DNA of 64,000 nt from the NCBI RefSeq assembly GCF_913774235.1, contig NZ_CAJYDW010000005.1, forward strand, positions 62,001 to 126,000, read 5' to 3'. Positions 8,215-16,780 of the stretch are shown in pieces. Below the pieces are notes generated by a model. It was given only the letters and a program-made list of their open reading frames with translations. It made no database searches and had not been told where the DNA came from. Position numbers and translations under genes: made by a program. The stretch is from an uncultured Pseudomonas sp. GTDB taxonomy: Bacteria > Pseudomonadota > Gammaproteobacteria > Pseudomonadales > Pseudomonadaceae. Position 1 is the first letter of the stretch; the number at the start of each line of letters is the position of its first letter.

Positions 8215-9690
8215 ATGAACAGCTCTCTTGATAAGTCTGCAGCATTGGATGCGGATGCTGAGCAACTGAAGGCGCTAGGCTACACGTCCAATTTCGACCG
8301 TAGCATGAGTCTCTGGCAGAACTTCGCGCTTGGCTTCACCTACCTTTCGCCCGTGGTTGGGGTGTACACGCTGTTCGGTCTCTGTTTGGCGGCTGGGGGG
8401 CCGCCAATGTTCTGGTCTTATTTGCTGGTCGGAATGGGACAGATGCTGGTGTGCCTCGTGTTCTGCGAGGTCGTCTCGCAATATCCGATTTCGGGCGGCG
8501 TTTATCCCTGGGCGCGTCGGCTAGTCGGCAAGAAATGGGCTTGGATGGTGGGTTGGATATATGCCATCTCCCTGTGCGTAACGGTAGCCGCCGTCGCCTT
8601 GGGAGCGGGACCTTACATCGCCAACCTGTTGGGCTTCGAATCGACACCTATCACCAACACCTTGGTGGCCCTGACGCTGACCGCAATCGCCACGCTGCTG
8701 AATCTGAGCGGTACTCAGTTGCTGGCCAGGGTCGCCATGTTCGGCTTCATCTGCGAACTTGTAGGCGCCATCGCCATTGGCGGCTACCTGTTGATATTCG
8801 AACGACACCAATCGATCTGGGTGCTTTTCGATACCTTTGACATTTCCATAGATGGCGCCTACTGGCCGGCCTTCCTGACCGCCGCCCTCGCCGGTATGTT
8901 CCTGTACTACGGCTTCGAGGCCTGCGGTGACGTCGCCGAGGAAACGCCCAATCCGAGTCGGCAGGTCCCCAAGGCCATGCGCATGACCATCTGGATCGGC
9001 GGGGCGGCCTCCATGTTCGCGGCGATAGCCCTGATTCTCGCGGTACCGGACGTTCGCGCGGTCATCACCGGCGCCGACAAGGATCCGATGACGACGATCT
9101 TCAGCTCGGCCTTCGGCCCGACCGGCGCTCGTGTCGTAATGGCGATCATTACCGTCTCGTTCGTGTCCTGCGTTTTGAGCCTGCAGGCCTCGGCCAGCCG
9201 CCTGCTCTACTCTTACGCCCGCGACGAGATGGTGATGGGCAGCGGACTGCTCAAGAAGCTCTCACCCGCCACCCACGTACCCACTGCTGCCCTGGTGGTC
9301 TGTGGTGTGCTTCCCGCGCTAATCGTCTGCGTGGGTTTCTATCTGCAGAACGCGGTCGCCCTAGTAGTGAGCTTCGCTGCCGTGGGTATCTATCTCGCCT
9401 TCCAGATGATCGTCTTGGCTGCGCTGTACGCAAGGCTTCGCGGCTGGAAGCCCAAAGGACAATTCACTCTGGGCCGTTGGGGCTGGCTGGTGAACATCGC
9501 GGCTCTTTGCTACGGCCTCTTCGCGATCCTGAACATGTCCTGGCCGCGGACCCCTGAAGCGGCCTGGTACGTCAACTACGGCATACCCCTGGTGGGCGGG
9601 ATCACCCTGGCCATCGGCATGGCCTACATGCTGCTGTTCCGCCCACATGCGCGGAGTTCGGCACCTGCCGGCGATGCCTGGAAGAACTGA
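8215..9690 (+). CDS. APC-superfamily amino acid/amine permease
   Basis: 491 aa with about 12 predicted transmembrane segments. The opening LGYTSNFDRSMSLWQNFALGFTYLSPVVG and the motif GFEACGDVAEETPNPSRQVPKAM are typical of the amino acid-choline transporter (ACT/BAT) group that takes up GABA, choline or related compounds. Sits between the aldehyde dehydrogenase and the aminotransferase, so it probably imports the substrate. Specificity cannot be read from sequence. Confidence 0.85.
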   Translation: MNSSLDKSAALDADAEQLKALGYTSNFDRSMSLWQNFALGFTYLSPVVGVYTLFGLCLAAGGPPMFWSYLLVGMGQMLVCLVFCEVVSQYPISGGVYPWARRLVGKKWAWMVGWIYAISLCVTVAAVALGAGPYIANLLGFESTPITNTLVALTLTAIATLLNLSGTQLLARVAMFGFICELVGAIAIGGYLLIFERHQSIWVLFDTFDISIDGAYWPAFLTAALAGMFLYYGFEACGDVAEETPNPSRQVPKAMRMTIWIGGAASMFAAIALILAVPDVRAVITGADKDPMTTIFSSAFGPTGARVVMAIITVSFVSCVLSLQASASRLLYSYARDEMVMGSGLLKKLSPATHVPTAALVVCGVLPALIVCVGFYLQNAVALVVSFAAVGIYLAFQMIVLAALYARLRGWKPKGQFTLGRWGWLVNIAALCYGLFAILNMSWPRTPEAAWYVNYGIPLVGGITLAIGMAYMLLFRPHARSSAPAGDAWKN

Positions 9691-9698
9691 CTCTACGC

Positions 9699-9719
9699 GG
9701 CCCCCTGATTGATGGGGCC
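9699..9719. terminator. Hairpin downstream of permease
   Basis: GGCCCC (9699-9704) pairs with GGGGCC (9714-9719) nine bases after the permease stop. No T-run, so it may be an mRNA-stabilising or attenuating hairpin within the operon rather than a full stop. Confidence 0.3.
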
Positions 9720-9748
9720 CCATAACCTCTGACCACCGGAGTTACGCC

Positions 9749-10237
9749 ATGCTGAAGCATCACATGCAGCGTCTGATCCTAGGGATGATCCTTGCACTGG
9801 CTACGCAGCTCTGCTTTGCCAAACCTGCGCAAGACTCTCTTCCAACCATCCACGCCTACATGGCCGCCTGGAATGACCACGATGCCGAAAAGGCCGCCAG
9901 CTTCTTCGCCGAGGATGGTGAATTTCTCGACTCTTCGGTTGGCACGCCGCAAAAGGGAAGGGATGCCGCTCGGGACAACGTGATCAAGGTCTTCATGACC
10001 GCAGTGCCTGACCTGCGTTGGCAACTCGTTGGTACCCCAGTCGTACAAGGCGATAGCGTCGCCTTCGAATGGCAATTCGATGGGAAAAATACGGGTCCCT
10101 GGAGTACGGAGCTACCGGCGACCAACAAGCCGCTGAAATTCAATGGCGTCAGCCTCATCCGCTTGAAGGACGGCAAGATCGTCAGTCAGCACGACTACTA
10201 CGATGCCCTCGGCTTCAACCGACAACTCGGCTGGTAG
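9749..10237 (+). CDS. Secreted SnoaL-like (NTF2-fold) protein
   Basis: 162 aa. N-terminal signal peptide (LILGMILALATQLCFA, predicted cut after CFA at about residue 24), then one SnoaL-like domain: IHAYMAAWNDHDAEKAASFFAEDGEF, then VPDLRWQLV and HDYYD near the C-terminus. Such domains act as isomerases or ligand-binding cones. A periplasmic member inside a catabolic operon is unusual and its role here is unknown. Spacings of 58 bp upstream and 45 bp downstream suggest co-transcription. Confidence 0.75.
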   Translation: MLKHHMQRLILGMILALATQLCFAKPAQDSLPTIHAYMAAWNDHDAEKAASFFAEDGEFLDSSVGTPQKGRDAARDNVIKVFMTAVPDLRWQLVGTPVVQGDSVAFEWQFDGKNTGPWSTELPATNKPLKFNGVSLIRLKDGKIVSQHDYYDALGFNRQLGW

Positions 10238-10282
10238 TGGCCCTACCTATCAGTCAGCTCTCTCCTACCAGAGGTTTCCTTC

Positions 10283-11659
10283 ATGAATTCCACGTCGTCA
10301 AAACTGCATCAGGCAGATATCCAGCATCACCTGCATCCCTATACCAATGCCCGCCTGCACCAGGACACGGGGCCCATGATTATCGAGCGGGGTGAAGGGG
10401 TGCATGTCTATGACACCCAGGGCAAACAATATATCGAAGCCATGTCAGGCCTATGGTCGGTCGCCTTGGGATTCAATAATCAACGTTTGATCGATGCGGC
10501 AACCGCTCAGTTGCAGCAGCTACCTTTTTATCACCTGTTCAGCCACAAGGCCCACGCGCCCAGCATCGAATTGGCAGAGAAGCTGATCGAGATCGCGCCG
10601 GTGCCCATGAGCAAGGTCTTCTTCACCAATTCAGGTTCCGAAGCTAACGATACCGTCGTCAAAATGCTGTGGTACCGCAATAACGCCCTTGGCAAGTTCG
10701 CCAAGAAGAAGATCATCAGCCGTAAGAGCGCCTATCACGGCATCACCACCATCAGCGCGAGCCTTACCGGGTTGCCTGCCAACCAGCGCGGTTTTGATTT
10801 GCCTCTCGCGGGTTTTTACCATGTCGGCTGCCCACATCACTATCGCTATGGCCTACCAGGGGAAAGTGAAGAGCAGTTCGCCGACCGTCTCGCCAATGAA
10901 TTAGAAACCCTGATCCAGCGAGAAGGTGCCGAGACGATCGCCGCCTTCTATGGCGAACCGCTCATGGGCGCCGGTGGCGTCATTGTCCCACCCCGTACTT
11001 ACTGGCAAAAGATCCAGGCGGTTTGCCGCAGGCATGACATCCTCATCGTGGCGGACGAGGTCATCACTGGTTTCGGGCGTACCGGCAAGCTGTTCGGTTG
11101 CGAAACCTTCGACATAAAGCCCGACATTCTGGTACTTTCCAAGCAGCTGTCGTCTTCCTATCAGCCCATCGCCGCCATCCTGCTCAACGAGGACGTGTAC
11201 CAAGGCATCGCCGATCATAGCGGCGTCCTGGGTACCTTCGGTCATGGCTTCACCGGCGGCGGTCACCCCGTGGCGACTACGGTAGCTCTGGAAAATGTGA
11301 AGATCATCCAAGAAGAGCGTCTAGTAGCTCATGCCGCCGAGATGGGCGAGTTCCTGCTTGGCCAACTCCGGGCGTTTGAAAGCCATCCCCTGGTAGGTGA
11401 GGTGCGTGGCGTTGGCCTGATCGCTGCGATGGAGTTAGTAGGGCACAAGGTGCGAAAGACCCCGTTAAACGGTACACCCGGGTTACTGGGTAAATACCTC
11501 GTTGATCGTATGCAGGAAAATGGAGTGATCAATAGAGCGATTGGCGACGCTCTAGCGTTTTGTCCGCCCCTGATCTCCACCCAAATTGATCTCGCTCAAA
11601 TCATATCCAGCTTGGAAAAGTCGTTGGATCAGACTTACGCCTGGAGTATCCAGCAATGA
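10283..11659 (+). CDS. Class III PLP-dependent omega-aminotransferase
   Basis: 458 aa fold-type I aminotransferase. PLP Lys287 (VLSKQLSSSYQP), Asp258 (VADEVITGFGRTG) and the SGSEAND phosphate-binding block are visible. Resembles the SpuC/omega-amino acid:pyruvate group acting on putrescine, cadaverine, GABA, beta-alanine or 5-aminovalerate. Last gene of the operon; a class III aminotransferase plus aldehyde dehydrogenase gives amine -> aldehyde -> acid. Combined with gabD-csiD-lhgO it could feed glutarate into 2-oxoglutarate, which is inference. Confidence 0.88.
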   Translation: MNSTSSKLHQADIQHHLHPYTNARLHQDTGPMIIERGEGVHVYDTQGKQYIEAMSGLWSVALGFNNQRLIDAATAQLQQLPFYHLFSHKAHAPSIELAEKLIEIAPVPMSKVFFTNSGSEANDTVVKMLWYRNNALGKFAKKKIISRKSAYHGITTISASLTGLPANQRGFDLPLAGFYHVGCPHHYRYGLPGESEEQFADRLANELETLIQREGAETIAAFYGEPLMGAGGVIVPPRTYWQKIQAVCRRHDILIVADEVITGFGRTGKLFGCETFDIKPDILVLSKQLSSSYQPIAAILLNEDVYQGIADHSGVLGTFGHGFTGGGHPVATTVALENVKIIQEERLVAHAAEMGEFLLGQLRAFESHPLVGEVRGVGLIAAMELVGHKVRKTPLNGTPGLLGKYLVDRMQENGVINRAIGDALAFCPPLISTQIDLAQIISSLEKSLDQTYAWSIQQ

Positions 11660-11995
11660 AAGCGTAAACAGCGAACCGCCCGCTAACATCCAAGATCGGC
11701 ATTCGGCCCGCAATACTCCAGGCTATGCGCTGGTAATACTAGGTGCCAGCGCATATTTTCTCGAGGGTCTGAATATCGACCCGGGTTTTATGAAAGGCAT
11801 AGCGCTCTTAAAATCTTCATCGACAAGAGCTGCCGCGCGGCCGGGACATATGAAAAATAGATATCTTTAAAGCGCAATATTGGCAGAAGTAAATCTTGTT
11901 TGAAGGCGGTCACTAATGCCCCTTCTTTAGAACTCGGCCCCTTTAAAGGGTCGCTCCCCCTAACATTTCATTTGACACGCGCCAGGTAATCCAAT
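11660..11995. other. Intergenic, aminotransferase to chemoreceptor
   Basis: 336 bp with no convincing gene. Contains the 12-bp palindrome CCCTTTAAAGGG (11939-11950), about 45 bp upstream of the chemoreceptor start. No clear terminator or promoter by eye. Confidence 0.5.
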
Positions 11996-14122
11996 ATGTC
12001 CATACGCTCCGTCAGGACAATTATTAGTCTCTATGCCAGCGGCAGCGTGCTCGCAGTAGTAACGGCCTTGACAAGCTATGTTCTGTATTCGGGTTCGCAG
12101 ACTCAAATCCTGATTGAGAAGCATGCCTCTCAACTCGCCTACAAAAGTGCCCAAGAACTCATCGGCGCCCAGGCTCAGGCAACAGCGAATTATATTGGTA
12201 AGAAGCTTGAAGAGCCATTGCTGACTGTCTCGAATCTTGCACAGTTGAATGCTCAGCTAGGTAGAGCTGACGACTCAAAGCTAAATTTAGATCGAAGCGC
12301 CATTTCGCACATACTAAAAGAGACCCTTGCCAACAGTCCCAATCTTCTAGACATCTATGCAGGATGGGAGCGTAATGCTTTCGATGGCGCCGACAGCCAG
12401 TATGCCGGGCTAACGGCGCAAGGTTACGATGCGACTGGGCGTTTTATGCCGTGGTGGTATCGCAAACCCGAGAGCGGCTACGAAGTAGTCCCGCTCGGCG
12501 AGATCCTCGATAGCAAAACGATCCTCTCTACGGGCGTAGGTGAAAATGTTTTCTACACCTGCCCGCAACAAAGTCTGAAAGCTTGCGTGATCGACCCTGC
12601 TCCCTATGAAATCAATGGGCAGCAGATATTGATGTCCTCCTTCAATGCACCCATCCTGGTCGATGGCACCTTCCGCGGGGTGATAGGTGCAGACCTATCC
12701 TTGGACTTCATTCAAAAGCTTCTGGAAGCGGCAAACAAACAGCTGTACGACGGCGCCGGCAGCATTGCCTTGATCGCTAGCCAGGGCACGATAGTCGCCA
12801 ATACCGCCAACGCCGAGAGCCTCGGCAAGCAGGCGAAGGAAGTGCTCGGCGGAGCTGCCAAAGAACTTCGCCAGCTAGAGGACGGCGTCACCAAACGTTT
12901 CGACGACAAGCAGGATCTCTACCAGGTATATTTACCGTTGCGCCTTGGTAATAGCTCGACCGTCTGGACACTGCTGGTACAACTTCCCCGCAGCGCAGTC
13001 CTGGCCGATCTTCAGCAACTGCTACAGGCTCTTACCCAGCAGCGCTACAGCGATATTGTCGGCATGATGCTGGTGGGTCTAATCGTTGCCGCCCTCGGCT
13101 TGCTGCTGCTTTGGGTCATCAGTGGTTATATCGCTCGCCCCTTGCGCAGGATGGTCGCCATGCTGGATGCCGTTGCCAAGGGCGAAGGCAATCTGACACA
13201 GCGACTGCAGGTCAATCGTCGCGACGAACTGGGGGCCATCGCTACTGGCTTCAATACCTTCCTGGCCTCCCTGCAGCATCTCATCAAACAGCTGGTACAG
13301 TCGGTTGGGGAAGTGAGCGACAGCGCCCAGCACACCTCCGACATCGCACGCCGGGTACGCGATGGCATGCATCAGCAGTTGCTAGAAGTCGATCAAGTAG
13401 CGACCGCCATGCACGAGATGACCGCTACGGCTCACGATGTCGCCCGTAATGCCGGAAACGCGGCCAAAGCCACCCAAAAGGCGACTGCTGCGGTCCACGA
13501 CGGCCAGCAGGTGGTTCAGCAAAGCGTGCAGGAGAGCAGCAGGCTGGCCCAAGAGATCGAACTGGCCGTGGAGCAAGTTCAGCGGGTCGCGCACGACAGC
13601 GTTAGCATCGGCTCCATTCTCACCACCATCAATGGCATTGCCGCCCAGACCAGCCTGCTGGCGCTCAACGCCGCCATTGAGGCTGCGCGCGCTGGTGACC
13701 AGGGGCGAGGTTTCGCCGTGGTGGCTGACGAAGTGCGGAGCCTGGCACAGAGGACCCAGGTGGCTACGGGTGAGATCCATGACATGATCCAAAAGCTCCA
13801 GTCGGGAGCCCGCGAAGCGGTAGAGGTGATGCAAAGCAGTCGGGAGCAGACCATCCAACAGGTAGAGCAAACCGAAATTGCTCGTGTAGCGCTGCAAACA
13901 ATCCTCGCGGAGGTCAAGGATATCAGCGACATGAATCTCCAAATTGCTAGTGCAGCTGAGGAGCAGAGTGCTGTTGTAGAGGACATCAATCGCAACATGC
14001 TCAACATAGGGGAAGTAGCGCATTCAGTTAATAATCATGTCGAAGAGGTCTTAACCGCAGGCGATCAACTTAGCGATCTAGCATTAAAGCAAGCAAAATT
14101 ATCTGCGCGTTTCAGGGTATAG
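11996..14122 (+). CDS. Methyl-accepting chemotaxis protein, dCache_1 type
   Basis: 708 aa. TM1 at about 8-30; periplasmic dCache domain about 45-330 with [12 protein letters not shown] and GADLSLDFI, positions that line the ligand pocket in amino-acid and amine receptors; TM2 about 355-378; HAMP about 380-430; cytoplasmic MA domain to the end with the hairpin [17 protein letters not shown]. Length and layout match PctA/McpU-type receptors. Lying directly after the amine/amino-acid catabolic operon, it probably guides the cell toward that substrate; ligand not assignable. Codon use looks less GC-biased in the first 200 codons. Confidence 0.88.
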   Translation: MSIRSVRTIISLYASGSVLAVVTALTSYVLYSGSQTQILIEKHASQLAYKSAQELIGAQAQATANYIGKKLEEPLLTVSNLAQLNAQLGRADDSKLNLDRSAISHILKETLANSPNLLDIYAGWERNAFDGADSQYAGLTAQGYDATGRFMPWWYRKPESGYEVVPLGEILDSKTILSTGVGENVFYTCPQQSLKACVIDPAPYEINGQQILMSSFNAPILVDGTFRGVIGADLSLDFIQKLLEAANKQLYDGAGSIALIASQGTIVANTANAESLGKQAKEVLGGAAKELRQLEDGVTKRFDDKQDLYQVYLPLRLGNSSTVWTLLVQLPRSAVLADLQQLLQALTQQRYSDIVGMMLVGLIVAALGLLLLWVISGYIARPLRRMVAMLDAVAKGEGNLTQRLQVNRRDELGAIATGFNTFLASLQHLIKQLVQSVGEVSDSAQHTSDIARRVRDGMHQQLLEVDQVATAMHEMTATAHDVARNAGNAAKATQKATAAVHDGQQVVQQSVQESSRLAQEIELAVEQVQRVAHDSVSIGSILTTINGIAAQTSLLALNAAIEAARAGDQGRGFAVVADEVRSLAQRTQVATGEIHDMIQKLQSGAREAVEVMQSSREQTIQQVEQTEIARVALQTILAEVKDISDMNLQIASAAEEQSAVVEDINRNMLNIGEVAHSVNNHVEEVLTAGDQLSDLALKQAKLSARFRV

Positions 14123-14232
14123 AGGGCTTGAGCTTGACTTGACGCTAAGCCTGACTATTAATGCCTCAATTGCCTGCCGACAAGGTGAGCGATGTATTTA
14201 ATTCGGTTTTTCGCGCACGCTCGGTCATCTCA

Positions 14233-14370
14233 TCATCGGACCAATGTTGCGTGTCGCATCAAGACCTCGCCATCCCACAGTTCAGTCGCGCGCCAACCCT
14301 GACGCTGCAAGTCGGCCAGAGCGGCAACTAGGCCGGTGTGTTCGGTGACGGGGTGAATGACGGAAGTGGA
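14233..14370 (-). pseudogene. Short coding-like remnant, minus strand
   Basis: The minus strand is open and protein-like over about 45 codons, ending TGA at 14233: it reads VIHPVTEHTGLVAALADL followed by QRQGWRATELWDGEVL and a short tail. No ATG, GTG or TTG start is in frame nearby, although GAGGAG occurs just upstream. It may be the 3' end of a lost ICE gene or a gene with a non-standard start. No family recognised. Confidence 0.35.
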
Positions 14371-14407
14371 TTCGTTGTTTATATGCAGCTCCTCGGACGA
14401 AGAGCTG

Positions 14408-14430
14408 CCCAGAGGGTCAACCCCTCTGGG
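14408..14430 (-). terminator. Hairpin downstream of the 143-aa gene
   Basis: CCCAGAGGG (14408-14416) pairs perfectly with CCCTCTGGG (14422-14430), loop 5 nt, just beyond the stop of the leftward gene ending at 14446. A T-rich tail (TTGTGTTG) lies on the plus-strand side only, so direction is uncertain. Confidence 0.45.
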
Positions 14431-14445
14431 TTGTGTTGAGTGTTG

Positions 14446-14877
14446 CTACAAGTCTTCCAGCGCCATGAGGCCCTGGGTGACACGCAGCAAATGGGTACAG
14501 ACGCGAATCTCTACGGGCTGTTCAGATCCACCTTGGTAGTGAAGCTCGGCTATCAAGCGTTCCTGGCCTTTGTAAGCCCCGAATACCTTGAAAAGCTGCG
14601 CTAACAAAACGGGAGGGTCGAAATCAAGATCGCGGGTATATCGAACTTGGCGGAATCCTTTCAGGTATTCGGCGAAGTCCGCTGCAGTCATAGAGGTGTG
14701 CTGGCGTAAAGGATTGCCATCGTCATCGATCTCATCACCGAGGTGATCGAAGGACATCGAGTAGAACAGCCGGGGTTTGTGGCCTAGCGCTCGATAAAAA
14801 GTAAGGGCTTGCCCGGCAGCCTGAAGGCTCACGACCGCGTATTCGACGCATCCTGAAATCACAACGTTATATGGCAT
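14446..14877 (-). CDS. Hypothetical ICE protein
   Basis: 143 aa, no signal peptide or transmembrane helix. Starts ATG 14877 with AGGATG about 9 nt upstream. Features: an acidic patch (HLGDEIDDDGNPL) and a C-terminal helix. Preceded by a GC-rich hairpin (14953-14980) of the kind found before other small genes of this element. Family not recognised. Confidence 0.6.
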   Translation of the reverse strand: MPYNVVISGCVEYAVVSLQAAGQALTFYRALGHKPRLFYSMSFDHLGDEIDDDGNPLRQHTSMTAADFAEYLKGFRQVRYTRDLDFDPPVLLAQLFKVFGAYKGQERLIAELHYQGGSEQPVEIRVCTHLLRVTQGLMALEDL

Positions 14878-14952
14878 GGTTCACATCCTGTTGAAGGCGC
14901 AGCATAGCAATCGTTAGCTAGCTGGCAAATACCAAGAAGCGTCGGAGCCATA

Positions 14953-14980
14953 CCCCACCGGGGGCAAGCCCCGGGTGGGT
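14953..14980 (-). promoter_or_regulatory. GC-rich leader hairpin
   Basis: CCCACCGGGG (14954-14963) pairs with CCCCGGGTGGG (14969-14979, one extra G), right after the stop of the gene ending at 14991 and upstream of the gene starting at 14877. Shares the plus-strand GGGTGGGT edge with the leaders at 16100, 16678, 17012, 17618 and 18118. Could be terminator, attenuator or part of a conserved leader. Confidence 0.45.
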
Positions 14981-14990
14981 GAAGGTTCAA

Positions 14991-15548
14991 TCAGGCGTTC
15001 AGCAGCGCAAGCACGTGCGGCCGCCAGGACTTATGGACTAGCCGACCCTTGAGTAGGTCAGCGTCGGTTTCCAGCAGCCGCGAGGTGCTGAAATTGTCCC
15101 AGCCATGCTGGAACGCAGAGCGCGAACGCAACAGCTGGATCTGAGCCAGCACCACCCTTTCTTCCTCAACCGTGCGGCAGGGGTCGATCCAGTCGATGCT
15201 GCGGCTATCAAGATCCACCTTGCCCGCCATGACCAGGTGGCCGTGGCGATCAGAAACGGAGATCCGTTTCGGGCAGAAGGTAAGCGCTGCTGCAGGTGTT
15301 GGATAGCGGTCTTGTCGGACTGCATCCAGGGCGATGGGCAGGATGTCATCGAGCAGGCCGCACTGGCCGAGCTGGACGTACCCATCGATGTGGAAGGTGC
15401 CGCGACCGGAGTCCTCAAGGCGCTCCATCGACCCATGCAGGAGAATGGTGAATTGCCGCTCGAAGAGGTCTTGGCGAAGAGAGGTACCAGGTGCGTAAGG
15501 GTTGCTGACGAATGCCTGGCCTTCGAAGTGTTGAATAATCAAGTCCAT
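14991..15548 (-). CDS. Hypothetical ICE protein
   Basis: 185 aa, soluble, mixed alpha/beta composition, no recognised family. ATG 15548 has TTGGAGG about 6 nt upstream. The start codon region CATGATG (15546-15552) is complementary to 15572-15578, and a perfect 12-bp hairpin (15579-15607) lies just upstream, suggesting control of translation or readthrough. Confidence 0.6.
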   Translation of the reverse strand: MDLIIQHFEGQAFVSNPYAPGTSLRQDLFERQFTILLHGSMERLEDSGRGTFHIDGYVQLGQCGLLDDILPIALDAVRQDRYPTPAAALTFCPKRISVSDRHGHLVMAGKVDLDSRSIDWIDPCRTVEEERVVLAQIQLLRSRSAFQHGWDNFSTSRLLETDADLLKGRLVHKSWRPHVLALLNA

Positions 15549-15578
15549 GATGCCTCCAACGTCCTGGGATTCATCATG

Positions 15579-15607
15579 CCCTCAAGGGATGATGAATCCC
15601 TTGAGGG
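15579..15607 (-). promoter_or_regulatory. Perfect 12-bp hairpin between two small ICE genes
   Basis: CCCTCAAGGGAT (15579-15590) pairs fully with ATCCCTTGAGGG (15596-15607), loop of 5 nt. On the minus strand it follows the stop of the 74-aa gene (15622) and precedes the 185-aa gene (15548). No T-run follows in the minus direction, so a leader structure is as likely as a terminator. Confidence 0.5.
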
Positions 15608-15621
15608 TAGATTTTAGCTCG

Positions 15622-15846
15622 TCAGATGCCCAGCGAATGCCGAGTCCACTTGCCTGAGTGAAGTGCGCCTTCTGCAGCCTGTTCGCTGCGGAAGTATTCG
15701 GCCGACTCACGACTGAAGGGCAGACCCTCATCGTCCACTGTGCCCAGGTAGTAGCCACGGTGTGACTTCAGGACCTGCAACGGGTAGTTGTTGCCGGCGT
15801 CGTCGTGATCGAACTTGCTGTGAGCAGGTGCGGTATTGGTTGCCAT
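15622..15846 (-). CDS. Small hypothetical ICE protein
   Basis: 74 aa, hydrophilic: MATNTAPAHSKFDHDDAGNN, then YPLQVLKSHRGYYLGTVDDE and a C-terminal basic end. Start ATG 15846 has TTGGAGG directly upstream; the TTG at 15864 would lie inside the terminator tail. Family not recognised. Confidence 0.6.
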   Translation of the reverse strand: MATNTAPAHSKFDHDDAGNNYPLQVLKSHRGYYLGTVDDEGLPFSRESAEYFRSEQAAEGALHSGKWTRHSLGI

Positions 15847-15856
15847 GGGGCCTCCA

Positions 15857-15882
15857 AAAGACAAAGGCGCCCGAGGGCGCCT
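15857..15882 (-). terminator. Intrinsic terminator after the 55-aa gene
   Basis: On the minus strand AGGCGCCC and GGGCGCCT (15865-15872 with 15875-15882) form a strong stem followed by TTTGTCTTTT. The T-tract runs straight into the Shine-Dalgarno of the next gene (start 15846), so termination and translation of the 74-aa gene are physically linked. The same GGCGCCC/GGGCGCC stem recurs at 16173-16189. Confidence 0.6.
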
Positions 15883-15897
15883 ATAGGGTGTGGTCAG

Positions 15898-16065
15898 TCA
15901 GGCTTGAACGCGATCAGCGCTGGTGGCGTTCATCTCGAACAGAAACCAGGCGTTGTCGCAGAACAGGTCGCTGCTCAACAGCTCTTCGGCGACGTCGTCA
16001 TAGGAGACTTCGGCAACGATGGGCAGGGCGGGCAGCTCGGACTTGAGGGTGGCGATGACTTGCAT
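15898..16065 (-). CDS. Small acidic hypothetical protein
   Basis: 55 aa, starting MQVIATLKSELPALPIVAEV and rich in Asp and Glu (SYDDVAEELLSSDLF). ATG 16065 has GGAG 6 nt upstream; stop TGA at 15898. Followed by an intrinsic terminator. Lies in the run of small leftward ICE genes. Family not recognised. Confidence 0.6.
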   Translation of the reverse strand: MQVIATLKSELPALPIVAEVSYDDVAEELLSSDLFCDNAWFLFEMNATSADRVQA

Positions 16066-16206
16066 GATGGGCTCCAAAATTCAGCTAATGGAGATCACCA
16101 TGCCCCGGTCCGGGGATGGTGCCCCCGGATGGGTGTGCGAAGATGAATGTGGCAAAGCCTGGGTAGAGCAGGGGCGCCCGGTGGGCGCCTGGACGAGCAG
16201 GGTGAC
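16066..16206 (-). promoter_or_regulatory. Leader of the 55-aa gene with two GC-rich hairpins
   Basis: 141 bp. GGCGCCC (16173-16179) pairs with GGGCGCC (16183-16189) just after the DUF3577 stop; a second block (16100-16136) has CCGGGG/CCCCGG complementarity and the GGGT edge shared with other leaders here. CTCC and GGAG near the start codon are only partly complementary, weaker than in the other leaders. Confidence 0.45.
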
Positions 16207-16677
16207 TCAAGCGGCCGATTGGTCGCCTTCGCTCCCTTGATCCGTACCTTGCTGCTCAGCCGGGACTGCGTCGCGCGGTTTGGCTTCGTAGACGAACTCA
16301 CCATCTACCTTGATCCAGCCGATGTACAGGAGACGACCTTTCAGGCTTGCGCCGTGTTGTCCCTGTTTCGGTCCGGAGGAGTAGGTAAAGGGATCAGCCC
16401 AGCAATCGCCGATGCGGAAGGACACGAGGACCTTCTTCTCAGCGTTGACGGCATCAATGCAGCGGCGAACCAGCTTTTCAGCTTCGGCGCCGACGGCATT
16501 GCAGTCGATGTAGCGGTATTCCACCGCTTCTTTGTTGCCGCACAGGGCTGCTACGGTGACGGCCAAAAACGGTTTGGCGCCTCTGCCTTTAGGTTTCACT
16601 TCGCGGATGCGGTTGAGGTAACCGATACCGGTGGTGTGCAGATCGAAGTATTGGCTTTCGTTGGCTTGGTTGCTCAT
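16207..16677 (-). CDS. DUF3577 / STY4534-family ICE protein
   Basis: 156 aa. The opening YFDLHTTGIGYLNRIREVKP and the CxxxGxxAEKLVRRCI region are the signature of DUF3577 (STY4534 family), found in PAPI-1/SPI-7-type ICEs next to topB and pil genes and often called a replication protein; biochemical function unknown to me. The C-terminus is an acidic Gln/Ser tail. ATG 16677 is preceded by GGAGA, which sits in an inverted repeat (16678-16688 with 16708-16717). Confidence 0.8.
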   Translation of the reverse strand: MSNQANESQYFDLHTTGIGYLNRIREVKPKGRGAKPFLAVTVAALCGNKEAVEYRYIDCNAVGAEAEKLVRRCIDAVNAEKKVLVSFRIGDCWADPFTYSSGPKQGQHGASLKGRLLYIGWIKVDGEFVYEAKPRDAVPAEQQGTDQGSEGDQSAA

Positions 16678-16760
16678 GGTGTATCTCCAGTTTCAATAGG
16701 TGAAAACGGAGAACACCTTGCCCGGGAAGGGAAGAGTATTCCCCGCGTGGGTGGGTGTAG
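16678..16760 (-). promoter_or_regulatory. Leader of DUF3577 gene: Shine-Dalgarno hairpin plus GC-rich hairpin
   Basis: On the minus strand GGTGTTCTCC is followed 19 nt later by GGAGATACACC, giving a 10-bp stem with one bulged base that includes the Shine-Dalgarno GGAGA and ends next to the start codon. Upstream is a GC-rich stem (about 16720-16750) ending in plus-strand GGGTGGGT. Same layout as leaders at 17012, 17618 and 18118. Confidence 0.55.
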
Positions 16761-16780
16761 CCAGAAAGGGTGGTGCCAGG

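Larger units (their letters stand above)
14123..14445. other. Intergenic between cargo and ICE backbone
   Basis: 323 bp junction between the rightward cargo genes and the leftward ICE backbone. It holds a short coding-like remnant (14233-14370, minus) and a GC-rich hairpin (14408-14430). I see no insertion sequence or integrase remnant that would mark how the cargo was inserted. Confidence 0.5.

Noticed and set aside
11939-11950. Operator for the chemoreceptor (CCCTTTAAAGGG)
   Set aside because: A single 12-bp palindrome with no second copy near other cargo promoters; noted in the intergenic entry but not called.
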